Positions 51,201 through 59,635 are shown, counted from the first letter of the stretch. The stretch is DNA of 64,000 nt from Bacteroidota bacterium (GCA_029570835.1 JAKPTX010000105.1:1-64000), one strand, 5' to 3'. Numbers and translations: made by a program. Notes: generated from the letters alone by a model not told the origin.

Positions 51201-52595
51201 AATAACACCTACCTCAATAGTATTTGAAATTGCCATTTTATACAACTGAAAATGCACAATCAAGGTACTGATATCAATAAAAGAAGCAAATTCGGGTGTA
51301 ATTGCATAATTGTACGCACCTGAAGTGGTGTACATATACATTGCACCGGGAGAAGAAAATGAATTGGTGTTGGATATACATGGATAGCTATTAGAAGAGA
51401 TTTTGCTCCAACATGGTGGAAAAACCCCACTTCCCGTACCATAGGTGTCAAAACTATCATTCCAAGGTAAAGTCTCAATGGGTTCGCAAGCAGTCATAAT
51501 AGTAGCTATCTCTGAATAATCACTCTCTTCACCACTACAATATGACTTGATTCGAATCATATATTGAGTTGCACTTTCTAAGTTATAGATTGTATGAGGG
51601 TTAGTATAAGGATAATCCAGTGTCCATATAGAGTCTGTCACTTTTTTATATTCAAAAATCCAGCTTGTAGCAGTGCCATTTTCCTGCCATCCTATCTCCA
51701 GCTGATCTGTTGCTGCAGAAACCACTGAAATATTTGTGGGTTTAGGACAAAGAGGAATTAAATCTATGACTACATCATCAAGATAAACAGTTCCATTGCG
51801 AACCATAAATGCTACATATTGTCCGATTCCTGTGTAATTATTGAATAGAACTTCCTTTGAATACCATGTATTAGTAGAGCTGTTTGTTACAAAAGCTACT
51901 TGCTCAAAAGTAGAGACATCAGCAGGATCTGTCATTACACCTAAGAATAGTGTGTCTGTAGCAAATGTGGTTCTATACATAAAAGTCGCCTGAACGGTAT
52001 TAATAGGAAAAGATACGTCAATTTCGGGCGTAACTACCACATGATTGACACCGGCTACAGTATAAAAATAGAGTGATCCGGGAGGTGAATAGTTCACAAA
52101 ATATATGTAAGGTACGTTGACATAACTTGGATTTCTTGTCCAACAAGTTGGAAAAACCGTATTACCTACACCATAAGTGTCAAAACTATCAGTCCAGGGT
52201 AGTGTGGTAATGATTCCACAATCTGTCGTAAAGGAGCCTATACTCCATACACTTTCACTATTGTTACATACCGATTTGACTCTGACATCATAAGTTGTTT
52301 CAGGATCAAGATTTGCCAATGAATACTCACCCAAATACACAATCTGTCCGGCATTCCAAACCGTATCACTATTTTTCTTGTACTGTACTTCCCAATAATT
52401 TCCAGAAATATCCGTATCCCAGTTAAGATCAGCAGAACTTGCAGTAATATTGTTTACAACCAAGTTGGCAGGAGGAGTACAGGAATCTTCAACGGGTGTA
52501 TAGGTGATAGTTCTGTTCCCAACCTGAAAATTAATCTGTGCAAAAGACTGAAATGATATCAAAATTGAAATCAGAAAGAGTAAGATTTTTTTCAT
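45255..52595 (-). CDS. Giant modular FN3 surface protein with T9SS type A sorting domain (2446 aa)
   Basis: Signal peptide MKKILLFLISILISFQSFAQ, then only about 18 residues (INFQVGNRTITYTPVEDSC) before the first FN3. The start of the N-domain is recognisable but its body of about 180 residues is missing. Modules follow as B-I-J-C-D-F-B-H (approximate DNA starts 52200, 51472, 50712, 49912, 49178, 48322, 47582, 46845), the same order and near-equal spacing as in the 2624-aa paralogue. Then two FN3, an InlB-like repeat (IVATAGPHGTITPSG) and the T9SS tail (LYPNPTQSLIDLKL ... GIYFIHLT ... RFVKQ). Its sequence is the most diverged of the four large copies. It is the upstream-most gene of the array on its strand; its promoter is TACATTTG at 52656. 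Confidence 0.9.
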   Translation of the reverse strand: MKKILLFLISILISFQSFAQINFQVGNRTITYTPVEDSCTPPANLVVNNITASSADLNWDTDISGNYWEVQYKKNSDTVWNAGQIVYLGEYSLANLDPETTYDVRVKSVCNNSESVWSIGSFTTDCGIITTLPWTDSFDTYGVGNTVFPTCWTRNPSYVNVPYIYFVNYSPPGSLYFYTVAGVNHVVVTPEIDVSFPINTVQATFMYRTTFATDTLFLGVMTDPADVSTFEQVAFVTNSSTNTWYSKEVLFNNYTGIGQYVAFMVRNGTVYLDDVVIDLIPLCPKPTNISVVSAATDQLEIGWQENGTATSWIFEYKKVTDSIWTLDYPYTNPHTIYNLESATQYMIRIKSYCSGEESDYSEIATIMTACEPIETLPWNDSFDTYGTGSGVFPPCWSKISSNSYPCISNTNSFSSPGAMYMYTTSGAYNYAITPEFASFIDISTLIVHFQLYKMAISNTIEVGVISDPQDMTTFESVATLTPTNVSTWEQFTVNFASYTGTGQYIAFKVQDLSYNNRIYIDDVWIGFAPSCNTPTGLTSIDTGLTESSITLDWDGAEDSNVFSWNIFYRHVGATDWETVEAFYHPFILIGLEPNLVYEIMISANCLVGEPTLPTNIISVGMPCVPITDFPWSEGFEGIWYEGNGLSTGSHPWCWININGGSGSGSWAKTTYSNYVRTGNSALQMYSSSTVYIHDDWFISPVLSLTGNEQLSFWVKAYSTTDILSVKIFDASMGPVSTESDTSDFIDLMPNTVIPTFVWTEYELNLSQYVGNYQFAFVRNTAGGYILNIDDVLVEPLPDCASPTDVSVVGVTHQSAEIDFIPASPALSAWFLYYKPQSSTDWDSVYIYNYPYILTGLSPEQTYQFYLRTDCGEELSEPTPIGTFTTACVPIATVPWTEGFEDLAAASTLPQCWAATGFGTYTNTQITNYGSFNRNARTGTGAAYFRYGCNDRFFSPGFQLQAGVSYEFSFWYVTDGYNGWQTLETGVYSAQNSSALIQTLVIAPSLNNTTYQKLDAYFTPEENGVYYFGIYCRSTSSPQYITLDDFSLDLAPDCLPLTQLQVSNIAGSSAYLTWTSAGNPDFFSVEIENLSTNTTVIETTTDYFYLLTGLNEQTYYSVSVYPLCNGQEGMGDTIQFKTDCFEGGDLIVGTPDATTNSQGAYLPITPCYSYSLSEQIYNAAELLNVGDSIYGLAFQFFYLYPITRNIEIYLGHTGKTTFSGVSDCVPGSFLTLVYQGSVTWTNTNPDYWVEINFTAPFAYDSDSNLVVVIRDMTNSTTSSVTHFRTHATQGTKALYFIQNSGGPISITAPSGSGSNAVSNRNNIKFLVPCIQTNCIKPNIILANFDTYSATFMIAPGMNETSWEGEYKVESETDWTSLGVITDTDYILDSLVGNTSYLFRLRSICGTEQSNWKAISFTTLCGNIDQLPFVENFDSYPYGSIPTCWSKLNSQGSHPYISNHNPISTPHSAYFYSTANHYATLILPPLGENIDITTLQMVFWARTVTLGHQLEVGVMTDPLDNSTFTVMGTAMPSILNTYQEFEVNFNTYTGTGRYIAIRANGSCNIYVDDLILREMADCVRPSGITFSNILGEETTVSWLAAPTAVHYEIVYGLTGIDPDNEIPYPVYDTFVTLYALTANTLYEVYVRSVCIGGDTSEWTVMTSFLTGCGVIGSFPWTDSFDTYGVGSSIFPPCWTRIATLTNSLCIDNTNFSPPGSLWFKAYLDNYSIAVTPKIHASVPVNTLRLSFMYRTRYPTDTLFIGVMTDPNNAATFEEVTFVTNATPAMWYAKEVFFSNYTGSGQYIAFKVCDRGTAYNVYAYVDDVEIDLLPNCPGPSGLYTTNVTQTSLDLGWVELGTATTWEIKYGVEGSTPGTDTIVQVSTNPATITGLTVGTCYDFYVRSVCAIGDTSDWSNKRTFCTSYAPVNVPFNFDFETESGFLFANTSGTGWYIGNAPGVNVTLNGVSGLYISADNGFTNSYTATPAVVWAYRDIYFTPSASNYVMTFEWKCQGEATNDYFHIYIGSPMTPDTSNTGLITLPVGATPLATFMNQKPTWQETSRTLPAADYSGQHKRLYICWRNDDVTVNQPPATIDNLKITSADFSECLSPVSLFVDNITSNSATAYWGGNAAGWGVTYSWQFEYKKAEDTTWTTQNVHNRTYTMTGLQPSTPYDTRVKAICIGGQESFYTPIVSFTTPATPCVTPTNLQVSNVTNNSALATWTAGGSEPSWQVEYKLASADNWIANTTNTPSFTITGLQSSTLYHVRVKAICTSEESTFTDHVTFLTGGNTTYTIVATAGPHGTITPSGVVTVYQSGSQTFIFTPDAGCRIDVVLVDNVPQVPVPESYTFENIQGNHTIHVDFAEGIAENDLSRYVTLYPNPTQSLIDLKLDIDYLGTTQCRIYDMYGKLMHILPIEEEITTVDVTHFASGIYFIHLTTEQGQVSKRFVKQ

Positions 52596-52655
52596 AATTT
52601 ATTGGATTAAATTAATATACAACTACTCTCTTTCTTCCTCATATCTTCCAAGAAG

Positions 52656-52663
52656 CAAATGTA
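52656..52663 (-). promoter_or_regulatory. -7 element of the 2446-aa gene
   Basis: Minus-strand TACATTTG, a full consensus match, about 60 nt before the ATG and just downstream of the galM stop. Confidence 0.55.
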
Positions 52664-52695
52664 CTATTTTTTTTTAATAAATTCAAATATCTTGC

Positions 52696-53787
52696 CTAAT
52701 AATTGAATTTAAAAATAGTTGTTGAACTGTATTGTTGTTCAGGATAAAGCATTGTAGAGGGGAAATTAGGTTGGTTAGGGGTGTTAGGAAAGTGTTGAGT
52801 TTCCAGACAAAGTCCGGAGTAAGGCTGATAAAAACTGCCTGCTTTTCCCCTTTCTTTATCATTTAGAAAGTTTCCGGTATACAATTGCAAAGCGGGTTCT
52901 GTTGTATAGAGCTCCATGATTCTCCCACTTTCAGGCTCGAACAATGAGGCAGCCAATTCAAGTTCATCAGTGCTTTTATTGAGTACATAGTTAAAGTCGT
53001 AACCATGAGCCCATTTCAGCTGAGGTTCATCCCAGGCAATACGATCTCCTATTTGATGTAATCTCCTGAAATCCAGAGGGGTACATTCGAGCTTTGCTAT
53101 TTCTCCTGTTGGAATCATCCTTTGATCAATGATAGGGGTATAATGGTCAGCATTGATGAACAAATGGTGATTTAAAATATCCCCATTCCCCTCCCCTTTC
53201 AGATTAAAATAGGCATGATTGGTCAAATTAATATGGGTTGTTTTATCAGTTGAAGCGTGATACTCAAGAATCAACTCATTTTGATCAGATAACCTGTAAG
53301 TAACTGAAGCAGTGATATTTCCAGGAAATCCAAATTCCCCATCATAACTATGAATAGTAAAACGAACAGAGTTGAGTTCCTCCTCAGCATCCCATACTTG
53401 CCGATACCAACTCTCCGGTCCGGAATGTAAACAGACCTCTCCATCATTTTGCGGAAGCAAATACTCTTTTTCTCCTATCCGGAATCGTGCCTGGGCAATT
53501 CTATTGGCATAGGGTCCCACAACAGCTCCATGAGTTGCTTCATTTTTCAGATATTCAGCGATTGAATTGAAGCCCAGGACCACATCTGCAAATTTTCCAT
53601 TGTTATCCGGAACAAAGATCGAAACAATTCTGGCTCCATAATTGGTCAAAGTGACCATCATCCCGTTGCTGTTTTTCAGAGTAAAAAGCATCGTATTTTT
53701 ACCATCTATTACCGTTTCAAAATTCGCTTTTGAACAGGAGATTTGTCGCAGAATATCCTCAGTTGAATCGTAGATCATACCATGCAT
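52696..53787 (-). CDS. galM: Aldose 1-epimerase (galactose mutarotase)
   Basis: Interconverts alpha and beta anomers of aldoses, feeding the Leloir pathway. The 363-aa length and motifs fit: LTNYGARIVSI and VVLGF near the N-terminus, VVGPYANRIA, CLHSGPE (catalytic-site histidine region), INLTNHAYFNLKG (second histidine region), FINADHYTPID-like and, near the end, LQLYTGNFL and GLCLETQHFPN with the catalytic glutamate. No signal peptide, so cytosolic. Its ATG shares one base with the stop of the upstream dihydrouridine synthase (TAATG), so translation is probably coupled. It is last in a run of seven same-strand genes. Confidence 0.93.
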   Translation of the reverse strand: MHGMIYDSTEDILRQISCSKANFETVIDGKNTMLFTLKNSNGMMVTLTNYGARIVSIFVPDNNGKFADVVLGFNSIAEYLKNEATHGAVVGPYANRIAQARFRIGEKEYLLPQNDGEVCLHSGPESWYRQVWDAEEELNSVRFTIHSYDGEFGFPGNITASVTYRLSDQNELILEYHASTDKTTHINLTNHAYFNLKGEGNGDILNHHLFINADHYTPIIDQRMIPTGEIAKLECTPLDFRRLHQIGDRIAWDEPQLKWAHGYDFNYVLNKSTDELELAASLFEPESGRIMELYTTEPALQLYTGNFLNDKERGKAGSFYQPYSGLCLETQHFPNTPNQPNFPSTMLYPEQQYSSTTIFKFNY

Positions 53788-54743
53788 TATATATTAGGGT
53801 CCCATACTATTGCATGGGTTTTATTTTTAAATTCATCGATACGTTTTACTCTCAGCAAATCCAGTAATTGCTCCTCATTCAGGTTAAAAAAATGGGCAAA
53901 ATAGTGCCATAATTCTTTGAGTTTAGGTAATGCTGTCTGCTCTGTTTTCAATTGAAAAAGTGAGCTTTCCAACTCCGAATAAAAGACTTGGAAGCGCTTC
54001 ATTTTGAGTTCGAAATCAAGAGGTGTTCCTAGTTTAAGTTCCTCAATTAAAAAGGGATTTCTCAATACTCCTCGGCCAATCATCCAGTGATTAATATCCG
54101 GAAAAGTTGCTTGTAATTGTCTGAAAGTGTCGATCTCAAAGAGGTCTCCATTATAGACGATTTCATGACCCGTATGAGCAATTAAATGTTCTAAAGCGCT
54201 CCAGTTTACCACCCCCCCATATTGTTGAATTCCTAAACGAGAATGAATAATCAAAAAGTGTATAGGATAACGATTGAGCACCTGAATCAAATTATAACCC
54301 TCTTCCGGATCAAACATTCCCAAGCGCATTTTTATAGAAAGCTGAACAGAAGTAGAATTAAAAATATGATCCAAAATCTCATCTACCCTATCCGGATAAG
54401 GCATCAATCCGCACCCTCTTTTCTTACGTACAATAGGATTCATGGGGCAACCCAAATTCCAGTTTACAGCATCATAGCCCAATTTTTCTTTTAACTGCAC
54501 AATGGTATCCAGCATAGGTTGCGCTTCATTTCCCATCAATTGAGGAATCACAGGAACTATGCGATTATGATCATGCTGCAAATCTTTCCATTTCGCAGGA
54601 TTGATTTGGTGTTTCAATTGTGCCGGAATAAAGGGTGCTACGGCGACATCAAACCCTTGAGCATGAATAAACAGCGGATTTCGCATATAATAATAGGTAA
54701 TCCCGTGAAGTGGTGCAAACCAAAAAGTGGGATTACCTATCAT
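53787..54743 (-). CDS. tRNA-dihydrouridine synthase family protein
   Basis: FMN-dependent reduction of specific uridines in tRNA to dihydrouridine. In the 318-aa product the N-terminal FAPLHGITYYYMR matches the family start (usually LAPMxGVTDxxFR). QLMGNEAQPML and the block VNWNLGCPMNPIVRKKRGCGLM (from about 92) contain the conserved asparagine and cysteines near the FMN. SIKMRLGM supplies the flavin-contacting lysine and arginine, followed by HSRLGIQQYGG, IVYNGDLF and MIGRGVLRNPF. The C-terminal third is helical, as expected for tRNA binding. The subfamily (A, B or C) is not decided. It starts 21 nt after the small T9SS gene stop. Confidence 0.88.
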   Translation of the reverse strand: MIGNPTFWFAPLHGITYYYMRNPLFIHAQGFDVAVAPFIPAQLKHQINPAKWKDLQHDHNRIVPVIPQLMGNEAQPMLDTIVQLKEKLGYDAVNWNLGCPMNPIVRKKRGCGLMPYPDRVDEILDHIFNSTSVQLSIKMRLGMFDPEEGYNLIQVLNRYPIHFLIIHSRLGIQQYGGVVNWSALEHLIAHTGHEIVYNGDLFEIDTFRQLQATFPDINHWMIGRGVLRNPFLIEELKLGTPLDFELKMKRFQVFYSELESSLFQLKTEQTALPKLKELWHYFAHFFNLNEEQLLDLLRVKRIDEFKNKTHAIVWDPNI

Positions 54744-54764
54744 TGTATTAAAATAGTGTCAACT

Positions 54765-55730
54765 TTACTCGATTACCAATTTAGATGAAAAAGAGCGGTT
54801 ATTTTGAATTAATCTGACAAAATAAACACCCGGTGCTAAATTTGAAGTGGAGATTTGGTCATTCGTAGTAACATTTTCCGCTCTCAACACTAATTTCCCG
54901 TAACCATCCAAAACTTCAAGATAATTTTCAACCTGATCATCAATCATGCCTAATTTAAAGTAATGTTTTGTTGGATTAGGATAAATTAACAAGCGTGACT
55001 CATAATGATCGGAAATACCCCAAGTATTAAATTTCAATGTAAATTCATCAATTAGGAACTCTGACGAGATGGATGAATTCATTCCACCCACAGTAATAAT
55101 CACTCTGATCGTATCACAAATCGGTGATGTTCCGGTTTGTGTCATGACTACATTCATCTGTTTATATTGATGTGAAGCTTCTGAAATGGTAGTTGTTCCT
55201 GAAGCCACCATATCCGGAATATTTGTTGTACTGTTCCACAACGTTGCAATTACATTAATTCTAACCTCATCGGCACCATCGGGCAAAAATTTATACCAGA
55301 ACATCACTTCAGAGGGAGCCTCAGATAGAGCATATCCTGTGGCCACTAATTCTCTGAATTGTGTCAAATCTTCCAGATTTATATTTGAAAAATCCAGATT
55401 CATCAGAGCAGTCAGAGCATTCATATCCAAATTAAAGGTTCCTACAGTCCCCAGTTGAACAATACCGGGCAAAGTGAATCCTTCTCCGATGGCAATCATT
55501 CCCGGAGTTACTTTTAACGCATAACTACCGGAATGTGCATCTGTTGTTTTAGCTCCAAATGCAAAACTAAGAGGTAATACAGTATTTAGTGTCCCGGTAT
55601 ATTTTATAGTCCATCCATCAGGTGTTGTAGGATTTGTCCAATTTTCAAATCCGGAATTAGGAAGATTCTGTGCCATTCCATGAAATGCCATGGTCAATAC
55701 CAATAGCGATAATGAAAGAATCTTTTTCAT
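54765..55730 (-). CDS. Secreted protein with T9SS type A sorting domain
   Basis: The 321-aa product has a signal peptide (MKKILSLSLLVLTMAFHGMAQ). A beta-rich domain starting with NLPNSGFENWTNPTTPDGW resembles the carbohydrate-binding-like N-terminal segments of many Bacteroidota secreted proteins. The T9SS tail lies at about 245-321 (LLIYPNPTKHYFKLG ... LAPGVYFVRLIQ ... KLVIE). The tail differs clearly from those of the five giants, so it is not a recent member of that family. No enzymatic motif was recognised. Its position between gcvT (37 nt upstream) and the dihydrouridine synthase (21 nt downstream) suggests co-transcription rather than a shared function. Confidence 0.8.
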   Translation of the reverse strand: MKKILSLSLLVLTMAFHGMAQNLPNSGFENWTNPTTPDGWTIKYTGTLNTVLPLSFAFGAKTTDAHSGSYALKVTPGMIAIGEGFTLPGIVQLGTVGTFNLDMNALTALMNLDFSNINLEDLTQFRELVATGYALSEAPSEVMFWYKFLPDGADEVRINVIATLWNSTTNIPDMVASGTTTISEASHQYKQMNVVMTQTGTSPICDTIRVIITVGGMNSSISSEFLIDEFTLKFNTWGISDHYESRLLIYPNPTKHYFKLGMIDDQVENYLEVLDGYGKLVLRAENVTTNDQISTSNLAPGVYFVRLIQNNRSFSSKLVIE

Positions 55731-55767
55731 AACTTTTTTGTATATAATGATTTAATTTTATTTTATT

Positions 55768-56859
55768 CTAACCTTTGTAAAATGGGAATTTCACCACTTC
55801 TGCCTTCATTAATTTTTCTCTTACTTTGATGTATAGGGTGGTTCCCACTTTAGAAAAATCTATGTTCACCATTGCCGTTCCAATCGCTTTTTGAACAGAC
55901 GGTCCTTGTGTTCCGGATCTGACAACACCGATCTTATTTCCATTTTCGTCACACACTTCATAATCCATACGAGGGATAGCTCTGTCGATCATTTCGAAGC
56001 CTACAATTTTTCTTTTCAGACCTTCGGCTTTCATATTCAACATATATTCTTTATCGATAAACTCTTTATGGTCAACAAATTTTGTAATCCATCCCAATCC
56101 TGCTTCAAGAGGTGAAATGGTGTCATCAATTTCATGACCATATAAGCAAAATCCCATCTCCAAACGGAGTGTATCTCTTGCGCCCAGACCAATTGGTTTG
56201 ATATCAAATTCGGCACCTGCCTCAAAAACGGCATTCCAAATAGTGTGTCCCACTTCATTAGGAAAATAGATCTCACAACCACCTGATCCGGTATAACCTG
56301 TAATAGAAAGCAATATATTAGGAATCCCTGCCAATGTAATTGTTTTATGAGTATAATAAGGCATCTCTTCCAAGTTAGTATCTGTCAGTTTTTGGATTGC
56401 CTTCAGTGCTAACGGACCTTGTACTGCCAATTGAGAAATCTCATTGGATCTATTTTCAATGATAGCACCAAACTTTTCATTATGCCGAGTCATAAACTCC
56501 CAATCTTTATCGATATTTGCAGCATTTACCACCAATAGGTACTCTTCTTCATCCATACAGTATAGTAAAAAGTCATCTACTATTCCTCCTTTACCATTAG
56601 GATAGCAGGAGTATTGTATTTTACCCGGGGTTAATGCGGTTACATCATTGGACGTAATATATTGCAGATAAGGTACCGCTTTAGGTCCCTTCACATAAAT
56701 TTCTCCCATGTGAGAAACATCAAAAACGCCCACTTTCGATCTTACATGATTATGTTCAATCGATAAACCTTCATATTGTATGGGCATATAAAACCCGGCA
56801 AATTCAACCATTTTAGCACCTAATTGCTCATGTACGCTTTTGAAAATTGTTTCTTTCAT
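55768..56859 (-). CDS. gcvT: Aminomethyltransferase (glycine cleavage system T protein)
   Basis: Releases ammonia from the aminomethyl-lipoyl H protein and passes the one-carbon unit to tetrahydrofolate. The 363-aa length is standard. Motifs: MVEFAGFYMPIQY, GVFDVSHMGEI, YSCYPNGKGGIVDD (91-96, the segment with the catalytic aspartate), NAANIDKDWEF, TGYTGSGGCEIYF, GLGARDTLRLEMGFCLYGHE, and the C-terminal RSGTQGPSVQKAIGTA with KFPFYKG at the end. The other cleavage-system genes (gcvH, gcvP) are not in the window. It has its own TATCTTTG promoter but lies directly after purN. One-carbon folate output fits the neighbouring purN, which consumes formyl-THF. Confidence 0.96.
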   Translation of the reverse strand: MKETIFKSVHEQLGAKMVEFAGFYMPIQYEGLSIEHNHVRSKVGVFDVSHMGEIYVKGPKAVPYLQYITSNDVTALTPGKIQYSCYPNGKGGIVDDFLLYCMDEEEYLLVVNAANIDKDWEFMTRHNEKFGAIIENRSNEISQLAVQGPLALKAIQKLTDTNLEEMPYYTHKTITLAGIPNILLSITGYTGSGGCEIYFPNEVGHTIWNAVFEAGAEFDIKPIGLGARDTLRLEMGFCLYGHEIDDTISPLEAGLGWITKFVDHKEFIDKEYMLNMKAEGLKRKIVGFEMIDRAIPRMDYEVCDENGNKIGVVRSGTQGPSVQKAIGTAMVNIDFSKVGTTLYIKVREKLMKAEVVKFPFYKG

Positions 56860-56903
56860 AGTATATATCTATTAATAATTAATTTATGATAAAGTTCAAT
56901 CTG

Positions 56904-56911
56904 CAAAGATA
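56904..56911 (-). promoter_or_regulatory. -7 element of gcvT
   Basis: Minus-strand TATCTTTG followed by CAGATT, about 45 nt before the gcvT ATG, in the 67-nt gap after purN. Confidence 0.55.
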
Positions 56912-56926
56912 ATAAAAAAAATGAAA

Positions 56927-57511
56927 TTATCTCGATCTAGATAAAAGTTTTGCAATCACCCTTGGATAGATCTCATGTTCTATCTTATGTATTTGATTTT
57001 CAACCTCTTCTAAAGATTCAGATCCTAAAATTTTAAATGAGTCCTGATCAATAATTTTTCCTGTGTCTACACCTTCATCCACAAAATGGACTGTAACACC
57101 AAAAACTTTAACACCATATTGATATGCATCCCTAATCCCATTGGCTCCCGGAAATGAAGGAAGCAGTGCCGGATGGATATTCACAATCTTCTCAGGATAA
57201 GCATTTAAGAGTGTCCTACCAATAATTCTCATGTAACCTGCCAAAAAGATCCATTCCACCTCATGAAGTCGCAACTCCATCAAAATTTGTTGTTCATAAT
57301 GCGCTTTGCTGACAAATTTTTTAGGTTCAAAAACAAAGGTGGTGATTCCCTCTTTTTCGGCTCTTTGCAAGACATAAGCATCCGGTTTATCACAAACCAA
57401 GAGTACCATACTAGCAGGAATTACCCCACTTTTGATGGCGTCAACGATAGCCTGAAAGTTGGTACCGGATCCACTCGCAAAAACCGAAATAGCAGGCAAT
57501 TTCTTACTCAT
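56927..57511 (-). CDS. purN: Phosphoribosylglycinamide formyltransferase
   Basis: Third step of purine synthesis: formylates GAR with 10-formyl-THF. The 194-aa length is normal. [13 protein letters not shown] at the N-terminus binds the phosphoribosyl group. The catalytic triad is visible as N111 and H113 in [15 protein letters not shown], and D149 in [13 protein letters not shown]. Its ATG overlaps the last 8 bases of purM, so the two are translationally linked and encode enzymes of the same pathway. Confidence 0.96.
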   Translation of the reverse strand: MSKKLPAISVFASGSGTNFQAIVDAIKSGVIPASMVLLVCDKPDAYVLQRAEKEGITTFVFEPKKFVSKAHYEQQILMELRLHEVEWIFLAGYMRIIGRTLLNAYPEKIVNIHPALLPSFPGANGIRDAYQYGVKVFGVTVHFVDEGVDTGKIIDQDSFKILGSESLEEVENQIHKIEHEIYPRVIAKLLSRSR

Positions 57512-58538
57512 TAAGGATCAAATTTATAAAGGGTTGATCTGTAATTTTTCCAATTATAACAGGTTTCTCTCCACTTTCCTGAAGCAGGGAAATGGTTTGT
57601 TCTTTATCTTTAGAATCGATAACCAGGATCATTCCTATCCCCATATTGAAAACATTAAACATCTCGCGATGGTCTAATTCCCCCATTTTTTCAAGGAAAT
57701 CAAAAATAGGAGGTTTATTCCAGGATTTCTCTTCAATCACAACACCGAGTCCTTCGGGAAGTACACGAGGAATATTCTCATCAAAGCCACCTCCCGTGAT
57801 ATGCGCAATAGCATGTACATCTACTTGTTTTAGCAATTTGATAACAGGCTGAACATAGATTCTTGTGGGAGTTAACAAAACCTCACCCAATTTGCCATTC
57901 AATTCGGGATGATATTGATTCAGATCCAGTTGATGATCTTTTTGTACAATTTTTCTCACTAAAGAGAAACCATTGGAATGCACTCCGGATGAAGGCAAAC
58001 CAATGATCAGGTCACCCAATTTCACTTTGGAACCATCTATCAGCTTAGCTCTTTCAACCACTCCTACAGTAAAACCGGCGATATCATATTCTCCTAATTG
58101 GTACATATCGGGCATTTCGGCAGTTTCACCCCCGATCAAGGCACAATTAGCCAATTGACATCCATCAGCTACTCCTTTCACTATCTGTTCAATTTGTGCA
58201 GGATCATTTTTCCCCACTGCAACATAATCCAGAAAAAAGAGTGGTTGTGCTCCTTGCGCAAGGACATCATTAACACACATAGCTACTACATCTTGCCCAA
58301 TCGTATCATGTTTATCCAGTGCAAATGCAATTTTCAATTTTGTACCTACACCATCGGTTCCACTAACTAAAATCGGATCTTTTATGTTGAGGGAAGCGAG
58401 ATCAAACATCCCGCCAAAACCACCAATACCTCCCATTACTCCGGGTCTGTTTGTTCTTTCTATGTGAGATTTAATTCTTCTCACCGACTCATAGCCTGCT
58501 TCAAGAGAGACTCCGGAATCTTCGTAAGATTTCGCCAT
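57504..58538 (-). CDS. purM: Phosphoribosylformylglycinamidine cyclo-ligase (AIR synthetase)
   Basis: ATP-dependent ring closure of FGAM to AIR in purine synthesis. The 344-aa product has [12 protein letters not shown] at the N-terminus, [23 protein letters not shown] (substrate and ATP region), [49 protein letters not shown] and [16 protein letters not shown], all characteristic. It lies 21 nt after queA and overlaps purN by 8 nt, giving a queA-purM-purN unit read from the queA promoter. Confidence 0.97.
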   Translation of the reverse strand: MAKSYEDSGVSLEAGYESVRRIKSHIERTNRPGVMGGIGGFGGMFDLASLNIKDPILVSGTDGVGTKLKIAFALDKHDTIGQDVVAMCVNDVLAQGAQPLFFLDYVAVGKNDPAQIEQIVKGVADGCQLANCALIGGETAEMPDMYQLGEYDIAGFTVGVVERAKLIDGSKVKLGDLIIGLPSSGVHSNGFSLVRKIVQKDHQLDLNQYHPELNGKLGEVLLTPTRIYVQPVIKLLKQVDVHAIAHITGGGFDENIPRVLPEGLGVVIEEKSWNKPPIFDFLEKMGELDHREMFNVFNMGIGMILVIDSKDKEQTISLLQESGEKPVIIGKITDQPFINLILNE

Positions 58539-58559
58539 TATTTTTTTATTTTGAATTAT

Positions 58560-59615
58560 TTATATGATTAACATGGCATCACCATAAGTATAGAAACGAT
58601 ATTTTTCTTTAATCGCTTCCTTATATGCTTTCATAACAAAATCATATCCTCCAAAAGCTGCTGCGATCATCAACATAGGGCTTTCTGAAGGATGGAAATT
58701 AGTAATTAGTGCATCAGTAGAGGTTACTTTGTGGGGAGGAAATATAAATCTGTTTGTCCATCCGTCAAAAGGTTTGATATTTCCATTAGGATAGAGGGAG
58801 GATTCCAATGCTTTCACAACAGTAGTCCCCACTGCACATATCCTTCTTTCTTTTTCTTTTGCTTCATTAATCTGAGCTGCTACTTCCGGAGTGATCAACA
58901 TTTGCTCAGAATCCAATTTATGTTTTGTTAAATCCTCAACATCAATTTCTCTAAAATTGCCCAATCCCGGATGTAATGTAATATTTGTAAACTCTATCCC
59001 TTTTAACTCACATTTCAACAGTAGTTCTCTACTGAAATGCAGTCCTGCGCTGGGAGCTGCAACGGCACCCTCTACTTTAGCGTACAACGTTTGGTATCTT
59101 TCCTGATCCGCTTCCTCCGGATCTCTTACTTTTAAAATCTCATCTGGAAGGGGTGTACTACCCAAAGCATTTAACTTAGCTCGAAAAGCAACATAATCTC
59201 CCTCGAAAAGAAAGCGCAATGTTCTTCCTCTGGCAGTTGTATTGTCGATCACCTCTGCTACCAAATTGGCATCCTCTCCAAAATAAAGTTTATTTCCTAT
59301 TCTTATTTTACGTGCCGGATCAACGAGTACATCCCACAAGCGAGTTTCAGGATCTAACTCTCTCAACAAGAATACACGTATTTTAGCAGCTGTTTTCTCC
59401 TTTTCACCATACAATAAAGCGGGAAATACGCGGGTATCATTTCTGACAAAAAGATCACCTTCATCAAAATACTCCAACAGATCACGAAATGTTCTGTGTT
59501 CAATAGTCTTAGTTTTTCTGTTTAAAACCATCAAACGTGCAGCATCTCTCTCTTCCGGAGGGTAAATAGCAATCAGCTCTTGTGGAATATGAATCTTAAA
59601 TTGTGATAATTTCAT
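58560..59615 (-). CDS. queA: S-adenosylmethionine:tRNA ribosyltransferase-isomerase
   Basis: Penultimate step of queuosine synthesis: transfers the ribosyl part of SAM to preQ1 in tRNA, giving epoxyqueuosine. The 351-aa length is standard. Motifs: [22 protein letters not shown] at the N-terminus (read as two blocks), [61 protein letters not shown]-like and [11 protein letters not shown] at the C-terminus. The start at 59615 follows a TATCTTTG promoter at a short leader distance. It is first in the minus-strand run. Confidence 0.96.
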   Translation of the reverse strand: MKLSQFKIHIPQELIAIYPPEERDAARLMVLNRKTKTIEHRTFRDLLEYFDEGDLFVRNDTRVFPALLYGEKEKTAAKIRVFLLRELDPETRLWDVLVDPARKIRIGNKLYFGEDANLVAEVIDNTTARGRTLRFLFEGDYVAFRAKLNALGSTPLPDEILKVRDPEEADQERYQTLYAKVEGAVAAPSAGLHFSRELLLKCELKGIEFTNITLHPGLGNFREIDVEDLTKHKLDSEQMLITPEVAAQINEAKEKERRICAVGTTVVKALESSLYPNGNIKPFDGWTNRFIFPPHKVTSTDALITNFHPSESPMLMIAAAFGGYDFVMKAYKEAIKEKYRFYTYGDAMLII

Positions 59616-59635
59616 AGCGGCACTTTTTTAGTGCG

